Source of the DNA: Bog-159 sp963738375
GTDB lineage: Bacteria > Acidobacteriota > Terriglobia > Bryobacterales > Bryobacteraceae
Direction of reading: 5' to 3'
Assembly (NCBI GenBank): GCA_963738375.1
Contig: CAVTWL010000008.1
Span: 124,001-188,000 of the forward strand
Length of the DNA stretch: 64,000 nucleotides
In this document: positions 26,392 through 36,369 of the stretch, one piece after another
Layout of the letters: the number at the start of each line of letters is the position of its first letter
Numbering within the stretch: the stretch's first letter is position 1
The notes under the pieces: generated by a model
Database searches by the model: none
The model's input: the letters and a program-made list of their open reading frames with translations, nothing else
What the model was told of the DNA's origin: nothing
Translations under genes and position numbers: made by a program

Positions 26392-29300
26392 ATGATTCGC
26401 TCCCTGGTTGATTTCTCACTCAACAACCGTCTGTTGGTTGTGGCGCTTGCCATACTTCTATTCGCGTGGGGCGTCATCTCATTCAGGAATCTTCCTATCG
26501 AGGCTTATCCCGACATAGCGAACAACTACGTACAGATCATCACACAGTGGCCGGGGCGCGCCGCCGAGGAAGTGGAACAGCAGGTCACGATTCCCGTTGA
26601 AATCGTGATGAACGGGCTGCCGCATCTGCAACACCTGCGCTCCACATCGCTTTTCGGTTTGTCGAGCGTGATGTTGATCTTCGACGACGATTCGACCAAC
26701 GACTGGAACCGGCAGAAGGCGCTGGAACGTCTGGCGCAACTCAGTTTGCCGCAAAATGTGCAGCCGCAGATGGGCGCGGACTACAGTCCGGTGGGCCAGA
26801 TCTATTGGTACACGCTGACGAGCACGAATCCGGAATACGACCTGATGGAGTTGAAATCGCTACAGGATTGGGTGCTCGAGAAGCAGTTCAAATCGGTGCC
26901 GAACGTGGTGGACGCGGTCAGCTTTGGGGGGCTGACGAAAGAGTACCAGGTGGCCATCGATCCGAACAAGCTGGTTTCTTACGGGCTAACTATCGGGCAG
27001 ATCGAGCAGCAACTGGCGAACAATAACGTAAATGCGGGCGGCAGTTTCATCGAAGAGGGATTGCAGCAGATTAATGTACGTTCCGTGGGCCTTTTTGAAA
27101 GCGCGCAGGATATCGGGAAGACCTTCATCAAGACGAAGAACGGGACGCCGATCCGGATTAGCGATGTCGCCTCGGTCACGCAAGGGTCCAGAATCCGCCT
27201 GGGCCGCATCGGCAAGGCCATTCACCGGAAGGATGGCAAGATCCTGGACAACAACGACGTGGTGGAGGGAATCGTACTGCTGCGGAAGGGCGCGGAAGCG
27301 GACGCCACGCTGCAGGCCATCCATGAAAAAGTGAAGGAGCTGAACACCCAGATTTTGCCGAAGGGCGTGCAAGTGGTTCCGTTCCTGGACCGCAGTAACC
27401 TAGTCAACTACACCACCCACACGGTGCTGCACAATCTGACCGAAGGCATCATTCTGGTTGTGATCATCCTGTTCCTGTTTTTGGGGAACGCCCGGGGCGC
27501 GCTGATCGTGGCGGTGACGATTCCTTTCGCTTTGTTGTTTGCGGCCATTTGTCTGGACCTCACCCACATCCCGGCGAATCTGCTGTCGCTGGGCGCGCTG
27601 GATTTCGGCATGGTGGTGGATGGGACGGTGGTGATCGTGGAGAACATCGTGCGCCACCTGGGACAGAAGACCGCCGAACCTAAGCCGTTGAGCGAGCGCA
27701 TTCGCGAGGCGACGCACGAAGTGCAGCGGCCGGTGTTTTTTGCGCGCGGCATCATCATCACGGCATACCTGCCGATTTTCACGTTGCAGAGCGTGGAGGG
27801 CCGGCTGTTCAAGCCGATGGCTTGGACGGTTGCTTTGGCGCTGTTGGGGGCTTTGGTCTTCTCGTTGATGATCGCGCCGGTGCTGGCGAGCCTGATTTTT
27901 ACGCAGAACACGCGGGAATGGCGGAATCCGGCCCTGGCATTTGTGACGGCGAGGTATCGCGCGATGTTGAGTTGGGCGATTCGCGCGCGGTGGGTGACGG
28001 TGGGGGCAGCGGCGATTGCGCTAGCGGCGACGGTTTGGATTGCGGTCAGCGGGAAAGTTGGTTCCGAATTTCTGCCGCACCTGGATGAAGGCGCGATCTG
28101 GGCGCGCGGCACGCTGGCGCCGAGCACGGGACCGACCGAGGGCACGCGGCTGATGAACCAGGCGCGGGTGATTCTGGCGTCCTTTCCGGAAGTCACGCAG
28201 GTGGTTTCGCAAGTGGGCCGGCCCGACGACGGCACCGATACCACGGGGTTCTTCAACACGGAGTATTTCGTGGACTTGAAGCCCAAAGACGAGTGGCGGC
28301 AGGTCTTCCGAGAGGACAAGAGCGAACTGATCGGGGCCATGGATCGCGAACTCGAGAAGATTCCGGGCGTCCTTTGGAATTTCTCGCAGCCCATTGCGGA
28401 CAACATGGAAGAAGCGGTGAGCGGGGTAAAAGGGGAATTGGCCATCAAGATTTACGGCGCCGATCTGAAAACGCTGGAGCAGAAGGGCGACGAAGTGGTC
28501 AACGTGATGCGGCGGATCCGGGGCGTCGAGGATTTGGGTCTGTTCCGCGTTATCGGACAGCCCAATCTCAACCTGGTGGTGAATCGCGAGCAGGCGTCGC
28601 GCTTCGGGATTAACGTATCCGACGTGCAGGACGCTATCCAGACAGCCGTGGGGGGGAATGCGGTGAGCCAAGTGCTACAGGGCGAGCGGCGGTACGATCT
28701 GGTGCCACGATATACAGCGCCCTACCGCGACACACAGGATGCCATCGAGAAAATTCGCCTGCTGGCGCCTTCGGGGGAGCGGGTATCGCTGGCGCAGCTT
28801 TGCCAGGTACAGGTGCTGGACGGCGCGTCGGAGATTTACCGCGAAGAGAACTCGCGTTACGTGGCGATCAAGTACGGTGTGCGCGGGCGCGATCTGGGGA
28901 GCACGGTGGAGGAAGCGATCAAGACGGTCGACCGGCAAGTAAAACTGCCGGATGGTTACACCATCAAATGGGCGGGCGAATATGCGAGCCAGCAGCGCTC
29001 GCAGAAGCGGCTCATGGTGGTGTTTCCAGTAACCATCCTGGTGATCTACATCATTCTTTACACCATGTTCGGTTCGTTCAAATGGGCGAATTTGATGCTG
29101 GTCAGTATCGCCATGGCGCCGCTCGGGGGCTTGCTGGCGCTGCTGTTGACCGGCACCCATTTTAGCGTGTCTTCCGGGGTGGGATTCCTGGCGCTGTTCG
29201 GGGTTTGCGTGGAGACCGGCGTGATCATGCTGGAGTACATCAATCAGCTGCGGGCGTCGGGCCATTCGATTATGGATGCCGCGGTAGAAGGCGCCGTGCT

Positions 29301-29532
29301 GAGGCTGCGGCCCATCATGATGACCACCCTGGTAGCCACGTTGGGGTTGCTGCCGGCGGCCATGTCGCGCGCCATCGGGTCCGACTCCCAGCGTCCCTTC
29401 GCCATCGTCATCGTGGGCGGACTGATGGTGGCCATGCTGCTGAATATTTTTCTGCTGCCGGCTTTGTATGTATGGTGGGCAGCGGATCGCGACGTGCTGC
29501 CGACGCCGGAAGCGCAATCCGAAGAGTCGTAG
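26392..29532 (+). CDS. Heavy-metal efflux RND transporter, CzcA/CusA-like
   Basis: 1046 residues, full length for an inner-membrane RND pump: N-terminal TM1 (NNRLLVVALAILLFAWGVIS), first periplasmic part, TM2-6 with LDFGMVVDGTVVIVEN (the D, D and E proton/metal residues of heavy-metal RND pumps are present), a second periplasmic part, and TM8-12 ending LLNIFLLPALYVWWA. Likely exports Cu+/Ag+ or divalent cations using proton motive force. No membrane-fusion protein or outer-membrane factor is adjacent, so the pump is an orphan here. Promoters should lie in 26195-26391, which also has an imperfect inverted repeat around GTGCGC...GCGCAC. The gene is intact. Confidence 0.93.
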   Translation: MIRSLVDFSLNNRLLVVALAILLFAWGVISFRNLPIEAYPDIANNYVQIITQWPGRAAEEVEQQVTIPVEIVMNGLPHLQHLRSTSLFGLSSVMLIFDDDSTNDWNRQKALERLAQLSLPQNVQPQMGADYSPVGQIYWYTLTSTNPEYDLMELKSLQDWVLEKQFKSVPNVVDAVSFGGLTKEYQVAIDPNKLVSYGLTIGQIEQQLANNNVNAGGSFIEEGLQQINVRSVGLFESAQDIGKTFIKTKNGTPIRISDVASVTQGSRIRLGRIGKAIHRKDGKILDNNDVVEGIVLLRKGAEADATLQAIHEKVKELNTQILPKGVQVVPFLDRSNLVNYTTHTVLHNLTEGIILVVIILFLFLGNARGALIVAVTIPFALLFAAICLDLTHIPANLLSLGALDFGMVVDGTVVIVENIVRHLGQKTAEPKPLSERIREATHEVQRPVFFARGIIITAYLPIFTLQSVEGRLFKPMAWTVALALLGALVFSLMIAPVLASLIFTQNTREWRNPALAFVTARYRAMLSWAIRARWVTVGAAAIALAATVWIAVSGKVGSEFLPHLDEGAIWARGTLAPSTGPTEGTRLMNQARVILASFPEVTQVVSQVGRPDDGTDTTGFFNTEYFVDLKPKDEWRQVFREDKSELIGAMDRELEKIPGVLWNFSQPIADNMEEAVSGVKGELAIKIYGADLKTLEQKGDEVVNVMRRIRGVEDLGLFRVIGQPNLNLVVNREQASRFGINVSDVQDAIQTAVGGNAVSQVLQGERRYDLVPRYTAPYRDTQDAIEKIRLLAPSGERVSLAQLCQVQVLDGASEIYREENSRYVAIKYGVRGRDLGSTVEEAIKTVDRQVKLPDGYTIKWAGEYASQQRSQKRLMVVFPVTILVIYIILYTMFGSFKWANLMLVSIAMAPLGGLLALLLTGTHFSVSSGVGFLALFGVCVETGVIMLEYINQLRASGHSIMDAAVEGAVLRLRPIMMTTLVATLGLLPAAMSRAIGSDSQRPFAIVIVGGLMVAMLLNIFLLPALYVWWAADRDVLPTPEAQSEES

Positions 29533-29559
29533 TGAACGGAATGGCGCTCCGCCGCGGCG

Positions 29560-31038
29560 CTACTTCACACTCCTCTTGGCGCTCTTCGAGGGGGGGACTA
29601 CGCCTTTTTCGGGTTGTTCTCGCTCGATGGGATCGGAGAGGCGGTGACGCGGCTTGTCGCCGGCGGAGGAGAACTGTGGGCCGTCCTCATCGGCAGTCAG
29701 ACCCTGCGCGGTGTACATGGCTTCGTTGAAGGTGCTGCCCGAGGGGGCCGCGGCTATGGCGAATACGCCATGCGGCACGCCGTTGGTGAAGGCGGTGGCA
29801 ATGTAGTCTCCGACCATCAGGCCATTTTGCGAGTTGGGCAGCCACTTGAGCTGCATGGGCCCGGAGAGTGTTCGCGCGGCATTCCAGGTGGTTCCACCAT
29901 TGCCTGACGAAATGAAGCCCACCTTGAGGACGCAGGTCGCCTGCGTACACTTGGTGTTGGTGTAGAAATAGTAGGTGATGGCGACATGGGCGGAGCTGCC
30001 TGAAGTCCGCGGATCGATACCGATTCCGGGAATGAAGTGATCTACGGCGCTGGTGGTGGCATCGATGGGGACGCGGGTGACGGCGGACCAGTGCAGACCG
30101 TCGCTCGAAGTGCTGTAAACCAGATCGTTGGTGGAGCAAGTGGTGCGGAAACGGCAATCTTCCCAGACGACCCAGACGCTGCCCGCGCCGTCGATGGCTG
30201 CCGAAGGAAGCGGGCCGCTACGGATGCCGCCCGCGTCGGTGTGGGTTTGGATGCTGGAGATGGCGACGGGCGCACTCCAACTTGTGCCCCCATTGGTGGA
30301 ACTGAACGACTGCATGGAGGAGTTGGTCTGGATGGGTACGACGACGGTACCGTTGGGCTGAACCAAGGGCTGGCCGCCGATACCTGTACCGCCGTTCGCC
30401 GTGGGCGTGGCGGCGCCCCAGGTGACGCCGCCATCGGTCGAAGTGCTCATCAAAATCCTATCGCCCTGGGAAGGGTTATCCCACTCGACGTAGCAGTTGC
30501 CGTAGAAGGGGCTGGAGGAATTGGTATCGCAGACGATCCAGTTCTTATCGGAGTTGGCGACTTCGGGCGTGACATCGACCGGATCGTTCCAGGTCAAGCC
30601 GCCGTCGGTGGAGCGGTTGACGACCACCGCCGGAGTCTTGCCGCTGTTAGCGACCGGGAGCGAAGCGATCATCCAGACGGCGTGTTTAGCATCGTAGGCA
30701 ACGGCAGCATCGCTGGCGGCACTGTAGGGGCCCCCGCCGTTGCCCGTGGTGAGGCCCGGCAGAAAGCCCTTCGCCCAAGTGGTTCCACCGTCGGTGGAAG
30801 TGGCCCAGCCAATCGCGGTGGCGCCACCCGGAGCGATGCGCCCAGTCTGGAAGGCAGAGACGAGGGTGGCGCCATAAGCCAGTACGTGCGGTTCCACTTC
30901 GGTGGCGTGTTGGCCCGGAGCCACGGTGAAGGGATCGGAGCTGATTTGGGCCAGCGTGACGTTCGATTCTTCCTGGGCGAACGCTGCGAGGGAAGCGCCA
31001 CAAAGAACAAAAGCGAGGGTGAATAAATTGCGATTCAT
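29560..31038 (-). CDS. Secreted BNR/Asp-box repeat (sialidase-like) protein
   Basis: 492 residues with signal peptide (FTLAFVLCGASLAAFAQEES). Several Asp-boxes are visible: STDGGTTW, STDGGLTW, STDGGVTW, STNGGTSW, SSDGLHW, GNGGTTW, fitting a beta-propeller. Catalytic sialidase residues cannot be confirmed. Next to a PNGase A-like gene on the same strand, so the pair may act on extracellular glycoconjugates; this is inference. C-terminus is basic (SKSAKRSVK). Confidence 0.8.
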   Translation of the reverse strand: MNRNLFTLAFVLCGASLAAFAQEESNVTLAQISSDPFTVAPGQHATEVEPHVLAYGATLVSAFQTGRIAPGGATAIGWATSTDGGTTWAKGFLPGLTTGNGGGPYSAASDAAVAYDAKHAVWMIASLPVANSGKTPAVVVNRSTDGGLTWNDPVDVTPEVANSDKNWIVCDTNSSSPFYGNCYVEWDNPSQGDRILMSTSTDGGVTWGAATPTANGGTGIGGQPLVQPNGTVVVPIQTNSSMQSFSSTNGGTSWSAPVAISSIQTHTDAGGIRSGPLPSAAIDGAGSVWVVWEDCRFRTTCSTNDLVYSTSSDGLHWSAVTRVPIDATTSAVDHFIPGIGIDPRTSGSSAHVAITYYFYTNTKCTQATCVLKVGFISSGNGGTTWNAARTLSGPMQLKWLPNSQNGLMVGDYIATAFTNGVPHGVFAIAAAPSGSTFNEAMYTAQGLTADEDGPQFSSAGDKPRHRLSDPIEREQPEKGVVPPSKSAKRSVK

Positions 31039-31058
31039 GGGGATTTGTCCTTGTGGGG

Positions 31059-32723
31059 TTAGTTGGCGCAGGGCCCGGACTTATTGGAAATGACTACGTC
31101 GTTCTTGGCCTGCACGAGAGTCTGCGTGCAGTTACCGTTGGTGGTGCTGGTTTGCAGATATTGACTTTCCTGGGACAAGTCAAAGCCCGTAATCAGATCC
31201 TGGGTGTCGGCGCCGCCGAAGGTTTGGGTAAGAGCGGTGGACGTGGCGCCCGGCCCGGTGGTGGAAGTATCGTAAGCTTGCTGCACAGCTATGGTTTCGT
31301 CTTCATCGCCACTGGATGCCGTACCCAAGCTAAGAGACACGGTCAAGGGATAGGTGTACTTAGTGACGGTGGTTTGAGTTGAGCCACCCTGAGTCACCGT
31401 CTTGGCAGAGTTTACGTTCGTATTTTGCCGATACAGATTGGCGGTCTCCGTGTAGTTCTGTAAGTTGGAGAAGTCGATAGTTTGATTGAGCGTGGTGGTG
31501 ACTTTTCCGTGAGACGTGTTTACGTAACCTGAGATGGTGAACTGGCGTTGGGAAGTAACCAGAATGGATCCTACGGGAATACCGTTCGAGTCAATGGTGA
31601 TGTTGTCCTTAGACACGGGAGTCGGACCGCTGCCGATGGTATTGGTGGTGGTCGCGCCGGTGACGGCTGTCGAGCCATGGTCTTCGTACACCAGCAGGGT
31701 GGCGGTGGCGGCGAAGTAATCGTCGGCGTTGTAGACACTCAATCCGATGGTGTGGGGCTGGCCGTTGCTGAGGGTAGCCGCGAAGGGCGTGAGATCGACG
31801 CGATAGGGAAGGAAGTTGAGCGTCTGCACGCCAGGAATGGGAAGCCAGAGGTTGGGATCGATACCGCCGGTGTAGATCCATGGGTAAACAGGCGCCACGC
31901 CGGCAGGTGTGCCGTCGATGGTGATCTCGGTTTCGCGAAAGGCGGTATTGCCGCAATCTTCCAGTTCGCCGGCGACGTCGTTCGGGGCACAACTCCACCA
32001 GAATTCATCGTTGCTCTGGCTCTGCGCGAAGACGTCGAGATAAGCGCTCTCGATGTTGGTGGGGAAGGTGTAGGTTTGGGAGAGGACCGAGGTGGTGCTG
32101 TCGAGGGCAACCGCGCCGCCCGGCGCATCGGGGTAAGGGTAAACGGCGTCGGCGACAACGGGCGCCGTGCCGCCCGCGGGAACGGGGTAAAAACTCAGCG
32201 TGGCGGAGCCTGAGATGACCCCGGTGTACTGGGTGTTCACCAGGTTGCCGAGATCGACTTCGCCGGCTTGGGATGAAGTGAATAACGGAGAGTAATCGGT
32301 CAGGTCGCGGCTGACGCTCCAGGTGGGGCCGAAGGTCGGATCGTCTTCGCGGGTGGTGCCGAAATAGATGTTGACGTAACCCAGTGAAATTTCCGCAGTG
32401 CGGTCGAATTGGATGCCGGGAGTGATGGCGAAATTTCCGTTGAAGATTACCTTCGACCAGGGTCCGGGGCAGGATGGCGTGTAGGTGAAGAATTGCGCGT
32501 TGAAGTTGACGAATTGGAAATCAGAAAACAAGGTGACCGTGCAGGGTTTTCCGGCCGGAGGAGCGGCCGCGTCCAAGGAGGCGACGGAATTGGAAGCCAT
32601 CGGGGTTTTGATTACCGCGGCTTTGATTTTGGGTGAACCAACGCCCGGTGTTGCGGCGAAGGCTGAAAAAGAGAGCACGACGTAGGCGCCGGCAAACAGC
32701 GCAGACGGAATGGAACGAAGCAA
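31059..32723 (-). CDS. Peptide-N-glycosidase A-like secreted amidase
   Basis: 554 residues; signal peptide FAGAYVVLSFSAFAATPGVG. The core matches the plant/fungal PNGase A family as I know it: AEISLGYVNIYFGTTREDDP, the ESAYLDVFAQSQSNDEFWW segment followed by two Cys, then YTGGIDPNLWLPIPGVQTLN, FLPYRVDLTPFA and HTIGLSVYNADDYFAATATL. Such enzymes cleave N-glycans from glycopeptides. TTG start at 32723 with AGGAG 8 nt upstream (minus strand). The C-terminal 150 residues are Thr-rich, perhaps a carbohydrate- or surface-binding extension. Family call good; activity unproven. Confidence 0.8.
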   Translation of the reverse strand: MLRSIPSALFAGAYVVLSFSAFAATPGVGSPKIKAAVIKTPMASNSVASLDAAAPPAGKPCTVTLFSDFQFVNFNAQFFTYTPSCPGPWSKVIFNGNFAITPGIQFDRTAEISLGYVNIYFGTTREDDPTFGPTWSVSRDLTDYSPLFTSSQAGEVDLGNLVNTQYTGVISGSATLSFYPVPAGGTAPVVADAVYPYPDAPGGAVALDSTTSVLSQTYTFPTNIESAYLDVFAQSQSNDEFWWSCAPNDVAGELEDCGNTAFRETEITIDGTPAGVAPVYPWIYTGGIDPNLWLPIPGVQTLNFLPYRVDLTPFAATLSNGQPHTIGLSVYNADDYFAATATLLVYEDHGSTAVTGATTTNTIGSGPTPVSKDNITIDSNGIPVGSILVTSQRQFTISGYVNTSHGKVTTTLNQTIDFSNLQNYTETANLYRQNTNVNSAKTVTQGGSTQTTVTKYTYPLTVSLSLGTASSGDEDETIAVQQAYDTSTTGPGATSTALTQTFGGADTQDLITGFDLSQESQYLQTSTTNGNCTQTLVQAKNDVVISNKSGPCAN

Positions 32724-33399
32724 GGTTTAGGCTCCTGAAAAAGATGAGATGCGGCTATTCTAACATGGACGTTTTTGAGTACCGGGAAGTTACCCGGTTG
32801 TAGCCGGCTGGTTTATATACTCAAGGCATCTGTCGCGCGCTTCAGAAAGGTGGTGCGGGAAACGAATGGTATTTTTCTACGGGAGCACTGCGGGCGGGGG
32901 GATCTTGCGCGCCGCGCGTTGTTTCCGTTCACGGCGAGCCGGAATCTTCGCTCATTGAGGCAACCGTGCCGGTTGGCGCCAGTACGGGACTAATTGCGGT
33001 GGTTCCTGGCGCGCCCACGGCGTCTTGGAAATGGACCAGGCTCACCGGATGGTGAAACTGAGCGAGGTGCTCATCGAAGGGCGCTGGCCCAGAACTCGGA
33101 GTTGCTGGCGCGAGTTTAACTTCGCTCTTCATCACGTTCTCCAAGCGCGCACCGCCGTTGGTACTGTGCGGGGTGCTTGGCCCGCGGACCAATTACCTCC
33201 GATCTCAGTGAGCCACATCGCGGACTGGATTCCCCAAGTGTCGCGCTGGGAGGCGGGGCCAGTGCCTCCTGCGCCCTCCATGGCGTCGAGTGTGACGCAA
33301 ATCCGCAAGCACTACCAATCTGGAAAATCCATTCAGAGAACCTGGGATTCCTATCTTGGCGCTGATGAAAAAAAGGGTGCGACTCTGCCCCCCGGGGGT
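32724..33399. other. Gene-poor stretch, possible TIG-domain remnant
   Basis: 676 bp without a supported gene. On the plus strand about 32934-33056 an uninterrupted frame reads VHGEPESSLIEATVPVGAST followed by GLIAVVPGAPTAS, which resembles the IPT/TIG Ig-like folds of surface proteins and ends in TGA, so a decayed fragment of a secreted protein is plausible. The remainder (33057-33399) is not recognisable. The RBS and promoter of the PNGase-like gene lie at the left end. Confidence 0.35.
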
Positions 33400-33969
33400 T
33401 CAAGTGCGGCGGCTTACGTTGAAGTTGCCTTTGATCGCAAAGCGGAGGGGCCAATCGGCGCAGTGGCGAATTCCGATGCGGGGGGTTACTTCGATTTCGA
33501 AGGAATCGGTGACCGGCGGAGTGCGGACGGTCAGTGGACCTCGCGTGACATCGGCGCCGTTTTGGGCTCTGGTGATGGCGAGGGCCAGGGTCAGGCGGCC
33601 GGGGCCGGAGGCGAAGTCGCGGGGAAGACGGGCGGCGGGACGGCGCTGTTGCATGAGTTCGAGCCCGGTAAGCGGCTCAAGCGCGCGGATCAGGACGCAG
33701 CCGGGCTTTCCTTCGGGCTCGGCGACCAGGTTCAGGCAGTCGTACATGCCGTAGATGAAATAGACGTAAGCGTGACCGGGCGGTCCGAAGATGACGCGGG
33801 TGCGCGGGGTGATGCCGCGGGCGGTATGGGCGGCCAGGTCGTCGCCGCCCAGGTAGGCTTCGGTTTCCACGATCTTGCCGGAAGTGTCGCCATGGACCAG
33901 GACTTTGCCCAGCAGGTCGCGCGCGACGGTGACCGCGTCGCGCGCATAGAAACTGCGCGGGAGGATCAT
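33400..33969 (-). CDS. 3-Methyladenine DNA glycosylase, AAG/MPG family
   Basis: Base-excision repair glycosylase for alkylated purines. 189 residues: PRSFYARDAVTVARDLLGK, VETEAYLGGDDLAAHTARG (catalytic Glu in TEAY), GHAYVYFIYGMYDCLNLVAE and CVLIRALEPLTG are family motifs, and GPGRLTLALAI follows. ATG 33969 overlaps the stop of the MFS gene (ATGA), so it is the second gene of a two-gene unit. Confidence 0.93.
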   Translation of the reverse strand: MILPRSFYARDAVTVARDLLGKVLVHGDTSGKIVETEAYLGGDDLAAHTARGITPRTRVIFGPPGHAYVYFIYGMYDCLNLVAEPEGKPGCVLIRALEPLTGLELMQQRRPAARLPRDFASGPGRLTLALAITRAQNGADVTRGPLTVRTPPVTDSFEIEVTPRIGIRHCADWPLRFAIKGNFNVSRRT

Positions 33970-35210
33970 ACGACTTGCTGGGCGTCGTCGATCAGGCGGC
34001 GGGCGTCGGTACGGATCCCGGGCAAGCGCCAGCGGAAGACGGCGGCGGCGGCCATGGAGATCACGCCGCCGGTGGCGATGGTGACGGGCGCGCCCCATCT
34101 CGCGGCGGCGAATCCGCTGAGGACGGCGCCGAGCGGGGCCATGCCCATGAACATCATGGAATATACGGACATGACACGGCCGCGCAAGTAGTCGGGCGAC
34201 ATCGTTTGAATGAGGGTGTTGGACGCACCCATCTCCACCATCATGGCAAATCCGACCGGGGCCAGGATGGCGCAAGAAAGCCAGAAGTTACGGGAAAAGG
34301 CGAAAGCGATGAGGGCCGCTCCGAAGCCGATGCCGGAGACCGCGACCCAGCGGCCGAGGCCGTAGACGGTTTGGCGCGAGGCGAGCAGCAGCGCGCCGGC
34401 GAGAGCGCCGACGCCGGATGCGCCCATCAGAATGCCAAGGCCTTTCGCTCCGCCATGGAGGACCTGGTCGGCGAAGATCGGCATGAGCACCGCGAAGGGC
34501 ATGCCCGTGGCGCTCAGGACGCCCAACAGGATCATGAGGTGGTGAATGGGGGCGTGGGAGAGCACGAAGCGGAAGCCTTCGATGACGTCCGCCAAGGGCG
34601 AAGACGAGGTGGCGGGGCGGTGCGGTTCGACGCGCATCAGAAACAGTCCGGCGATGACGGCGAGATAGCTCGCGCCGTTGGCAAAGAAGCACCAGCCTTC
34701 ACCGATGGTGGCGACCAGGATGCCGGCGACGGCGGGTCCGATGACACGCGACGCGTTGAACATGGAAGAATTCAGGGCGATGGCGTTGATTAAGTCCTCA
34801 CGGCCCACCATTTCGACAAAGAACGACTGGCGAGCGGGAATATCGAAAGAGTTGACGACGCCGAGGAGAGCGGAGAGAACGAAGATCTGCCAGACGGCGA
34901 CGGTTCCGGTGAGGGTAACGGCGGCGAGTGCAAAGGCGAGCAGCATGGATGCCGTTTGAGTGGCGATGACCACGGAACGGCGCGGGAAGCGGTCGGCTAC
35001 GATGCCGCCGAGCGGGGACATGAGGAAGACGGGGATCTGGCTGGAGAACGTGACGAGTCCCAACAGAGCCGAGGAATGGGTGAGGCGGTAAACCAGCCAG
35101 GCCTGGGCGACGTTTTGCATCCAAGTCCCGATCAGCGAGATCAACTGGCCGCCGAAGAAGAGTTGGAAATTGCGATAGCGGAGGGCGCGAAGGGTGGCGG
35201 GTAGCGTCAA
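33966..35210 (-). CDS. MFS transporter, enterobactin-exporter (EntS) type
   Basis: 414 residues with about 12 hydrophobic segments; the N-terminal RYRNFQLFFGGQLISLIGTW and QNVAQAWLVYRLTHSSALLG are typical of the DHA3/EntS-like exporter group. TTG 35210 is chosen: it has GGAAGG upstream (minus strand) and starts just before the conserved ALRYRNF; farther upstream codons would overlap the divergent hisC promoter and gene. Substrate unknown. Coupled to the downstream glycosylase by a 4-bp overlap. Confidence 0.85.
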   Translation of the reverse strand: MTLPATLRALRYRNFQLFFGGQLISLIGTWMQNVAQAWLVYRLTHSSALLGLVTFSSQIPVFLMSPLGGIVADRFPRRSVVIATQTASMLLAFALAAVTLTGTVAVWQIFVLSALLGVVNSFDIPARQSFFVEMVGREDLINAIALNSSMFNASRVIGPAVAGILVATIGEGWCFFANGASYLAVIAGLFLMRVEPHRPATSSSPLADVIEGFRFVLSHAPIHHLMILLGVLSATGMPFAVLMPIFADQVLHGGAKGLGILMGASGVGALAGALLLASRQTVYGLGRWVAVSGIGFGAALIAFAFSRNFWLSCAILAPVGFAMMVEMGASNTLIQTMSPDYLRGRVMSVYSMMFMGMAPLGAVLSGFAAARWGAPVTIATGGVISMAAAAVFRWRLPGIRTDARRLIDDAQQVV

Positions 35211-35277
35211 GCGGCAGATCCTTCCCGGTGGGGCATGGGAATTACTACTATGGTAACTGAGGGTTTGAAGTCCGCCA

Positions 35278-36369
35278 ATGCCACTAGTCCCGCCATACAT
35301 CGAATCGCTGAGGCCGTACGAGCCGGGCCGGTCGATTGACGAAGTGCGCCGCGCGTACAATTTGACCGATGTTTCAAAGCTGGCATCGAACGAGAATCCT
35401 TTGGGGCCCTCCCCGCTGGCGGTTGAGGCCATCCGGCGGCACGTAGGCGGCTTAAATCTCTATCCCAACGGCGGCCTGGACCTGCGCCGCACGCTGGCGG
35501 AGAAATTCGATCTGAAGCCGGAGAACGTAATTGCGGGCAGCGGTTCGGAAGGCATCATGTCGGGCATAATCCGAACCTTCCTTTGTGATGATGATGAAGT
35601 TCTGACCACGGATGCAGCTTTTATCGGCTTCCAGGTGCTGGCGCGCTCGCGCGGAGTGAGCTACCGGACCGTGCCTTATCGCGACTGGCACTACGATTTG
35701 CCGGCGCTGGCGGGGCAGATTACGGAAAAAACCAAGATCATTTATCTGGCGAATCCGAATAATCCGACCGGCACGATTTTCACGAAACAAGAGTTCGACC
35801 GGTTTTACCAGCACGTGCCGGAACGGGTGCTGATCATTCTGGACGAAGCCTATTTCGAGTACGCCAAGGACAATCCGCGCTATCCGGATTCGATGCATTA
35901 CCGCTACGACAACGTGATCACACTGCGGACGTTTTCGAAGATCTACGGGCTGGCGGGCGTGCGGATCGGGTATGGATTCGCGCACGAGGAACTGATCGCG
36001 AATCTGCTGAAGGTAAAGCTGCCGTTTGAGCCGGGCACGCTGGCGCAGGCGGCGGGGATCGGGGCGCTGGCGGACAAGGAATTTCTGCACCGGTCGCTGG
36101 AGCTGAATGCGCGAGGGCTGCGGCTGCTGACGGATGCGTTCCGCGGCATGGGGCTGACGGTGGTGCCGTCGGACGCGAATTTCATGATGCTGCCGCTGGG
36201 AAGCGGGGAAGAAGCGCGGGCGATGACGGAAGGATTGCTGCGAGAGGGCGTGATCGTGCGGCCGCTGGGCGCCTTCGGCCTGCCGAATTGCGTGCGGATT
36301 TCGACCGGGACCGACGAAGAAAACGCGCGGTGCGTGGAAAAAGTTGAGGGGCTATTATGCAAACGCTAA
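35278..36369 (+). CDS. hisC: HisC-type aminotransferase, probably aromatic
   Basis: PLP aminotransferase, 363 residues. SNENPLGPSP, LANPNNPTGTIF, ILDEAYFEY and the PLP lysine motif TFSKIYGLAGVRIGYGF are present, as in histidinol-phosphate aminotransferases. No other his gene is nearby; the 3' end overlaps HPPD by 13 bp. HisC-like enzymes often transaminate tyrosine and phenylalanine, so here it may supply 4-hydroxyphenylpyruvate to HPPD. Sequence supports the family; the aromatic role is inference from context. Divergent from the MFS gene with a 67-bp gap holding both promoters. Confidence 0.88.
   Translation: MPLVPPYIESLRPYEPGRSIDEVRRAYNLTDVSKLASNENPLGPSPLAVEAIRRHVGGLNLYPNGGLDLRRTLAEKFDLKPENVIAGSGSEGIMSGIIRTFLCDDDEVLTTDAAFIGFQVLARSRGVSYRTVPYRDWHYDLPALAGQITEKTKIIYLANPNNPTGTIFTKQEFDRFYQHVPERVLIILDEAYFEYAKDNPRYPDSMHYRYDNVITLRTFSKIYGLAGVRIGYGFAHEELIANLLKVKLPFEPGTLAQAAGIGALADKEFLHRSLELNARGLRLLTDAFRGMGLTVVPSDANFMMLPLGSGEEARAMTEGLLREGVIVRPLGAFGLPNCVRISTGTDEENARCVEKVEGLLCKR

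Noticed and set aside
33025..34191. 388-codon plus-strand frame over mpg and the MFS end
   Set aside because: Overlaps two well-supported minus-strand genes and has no recognisable domain.
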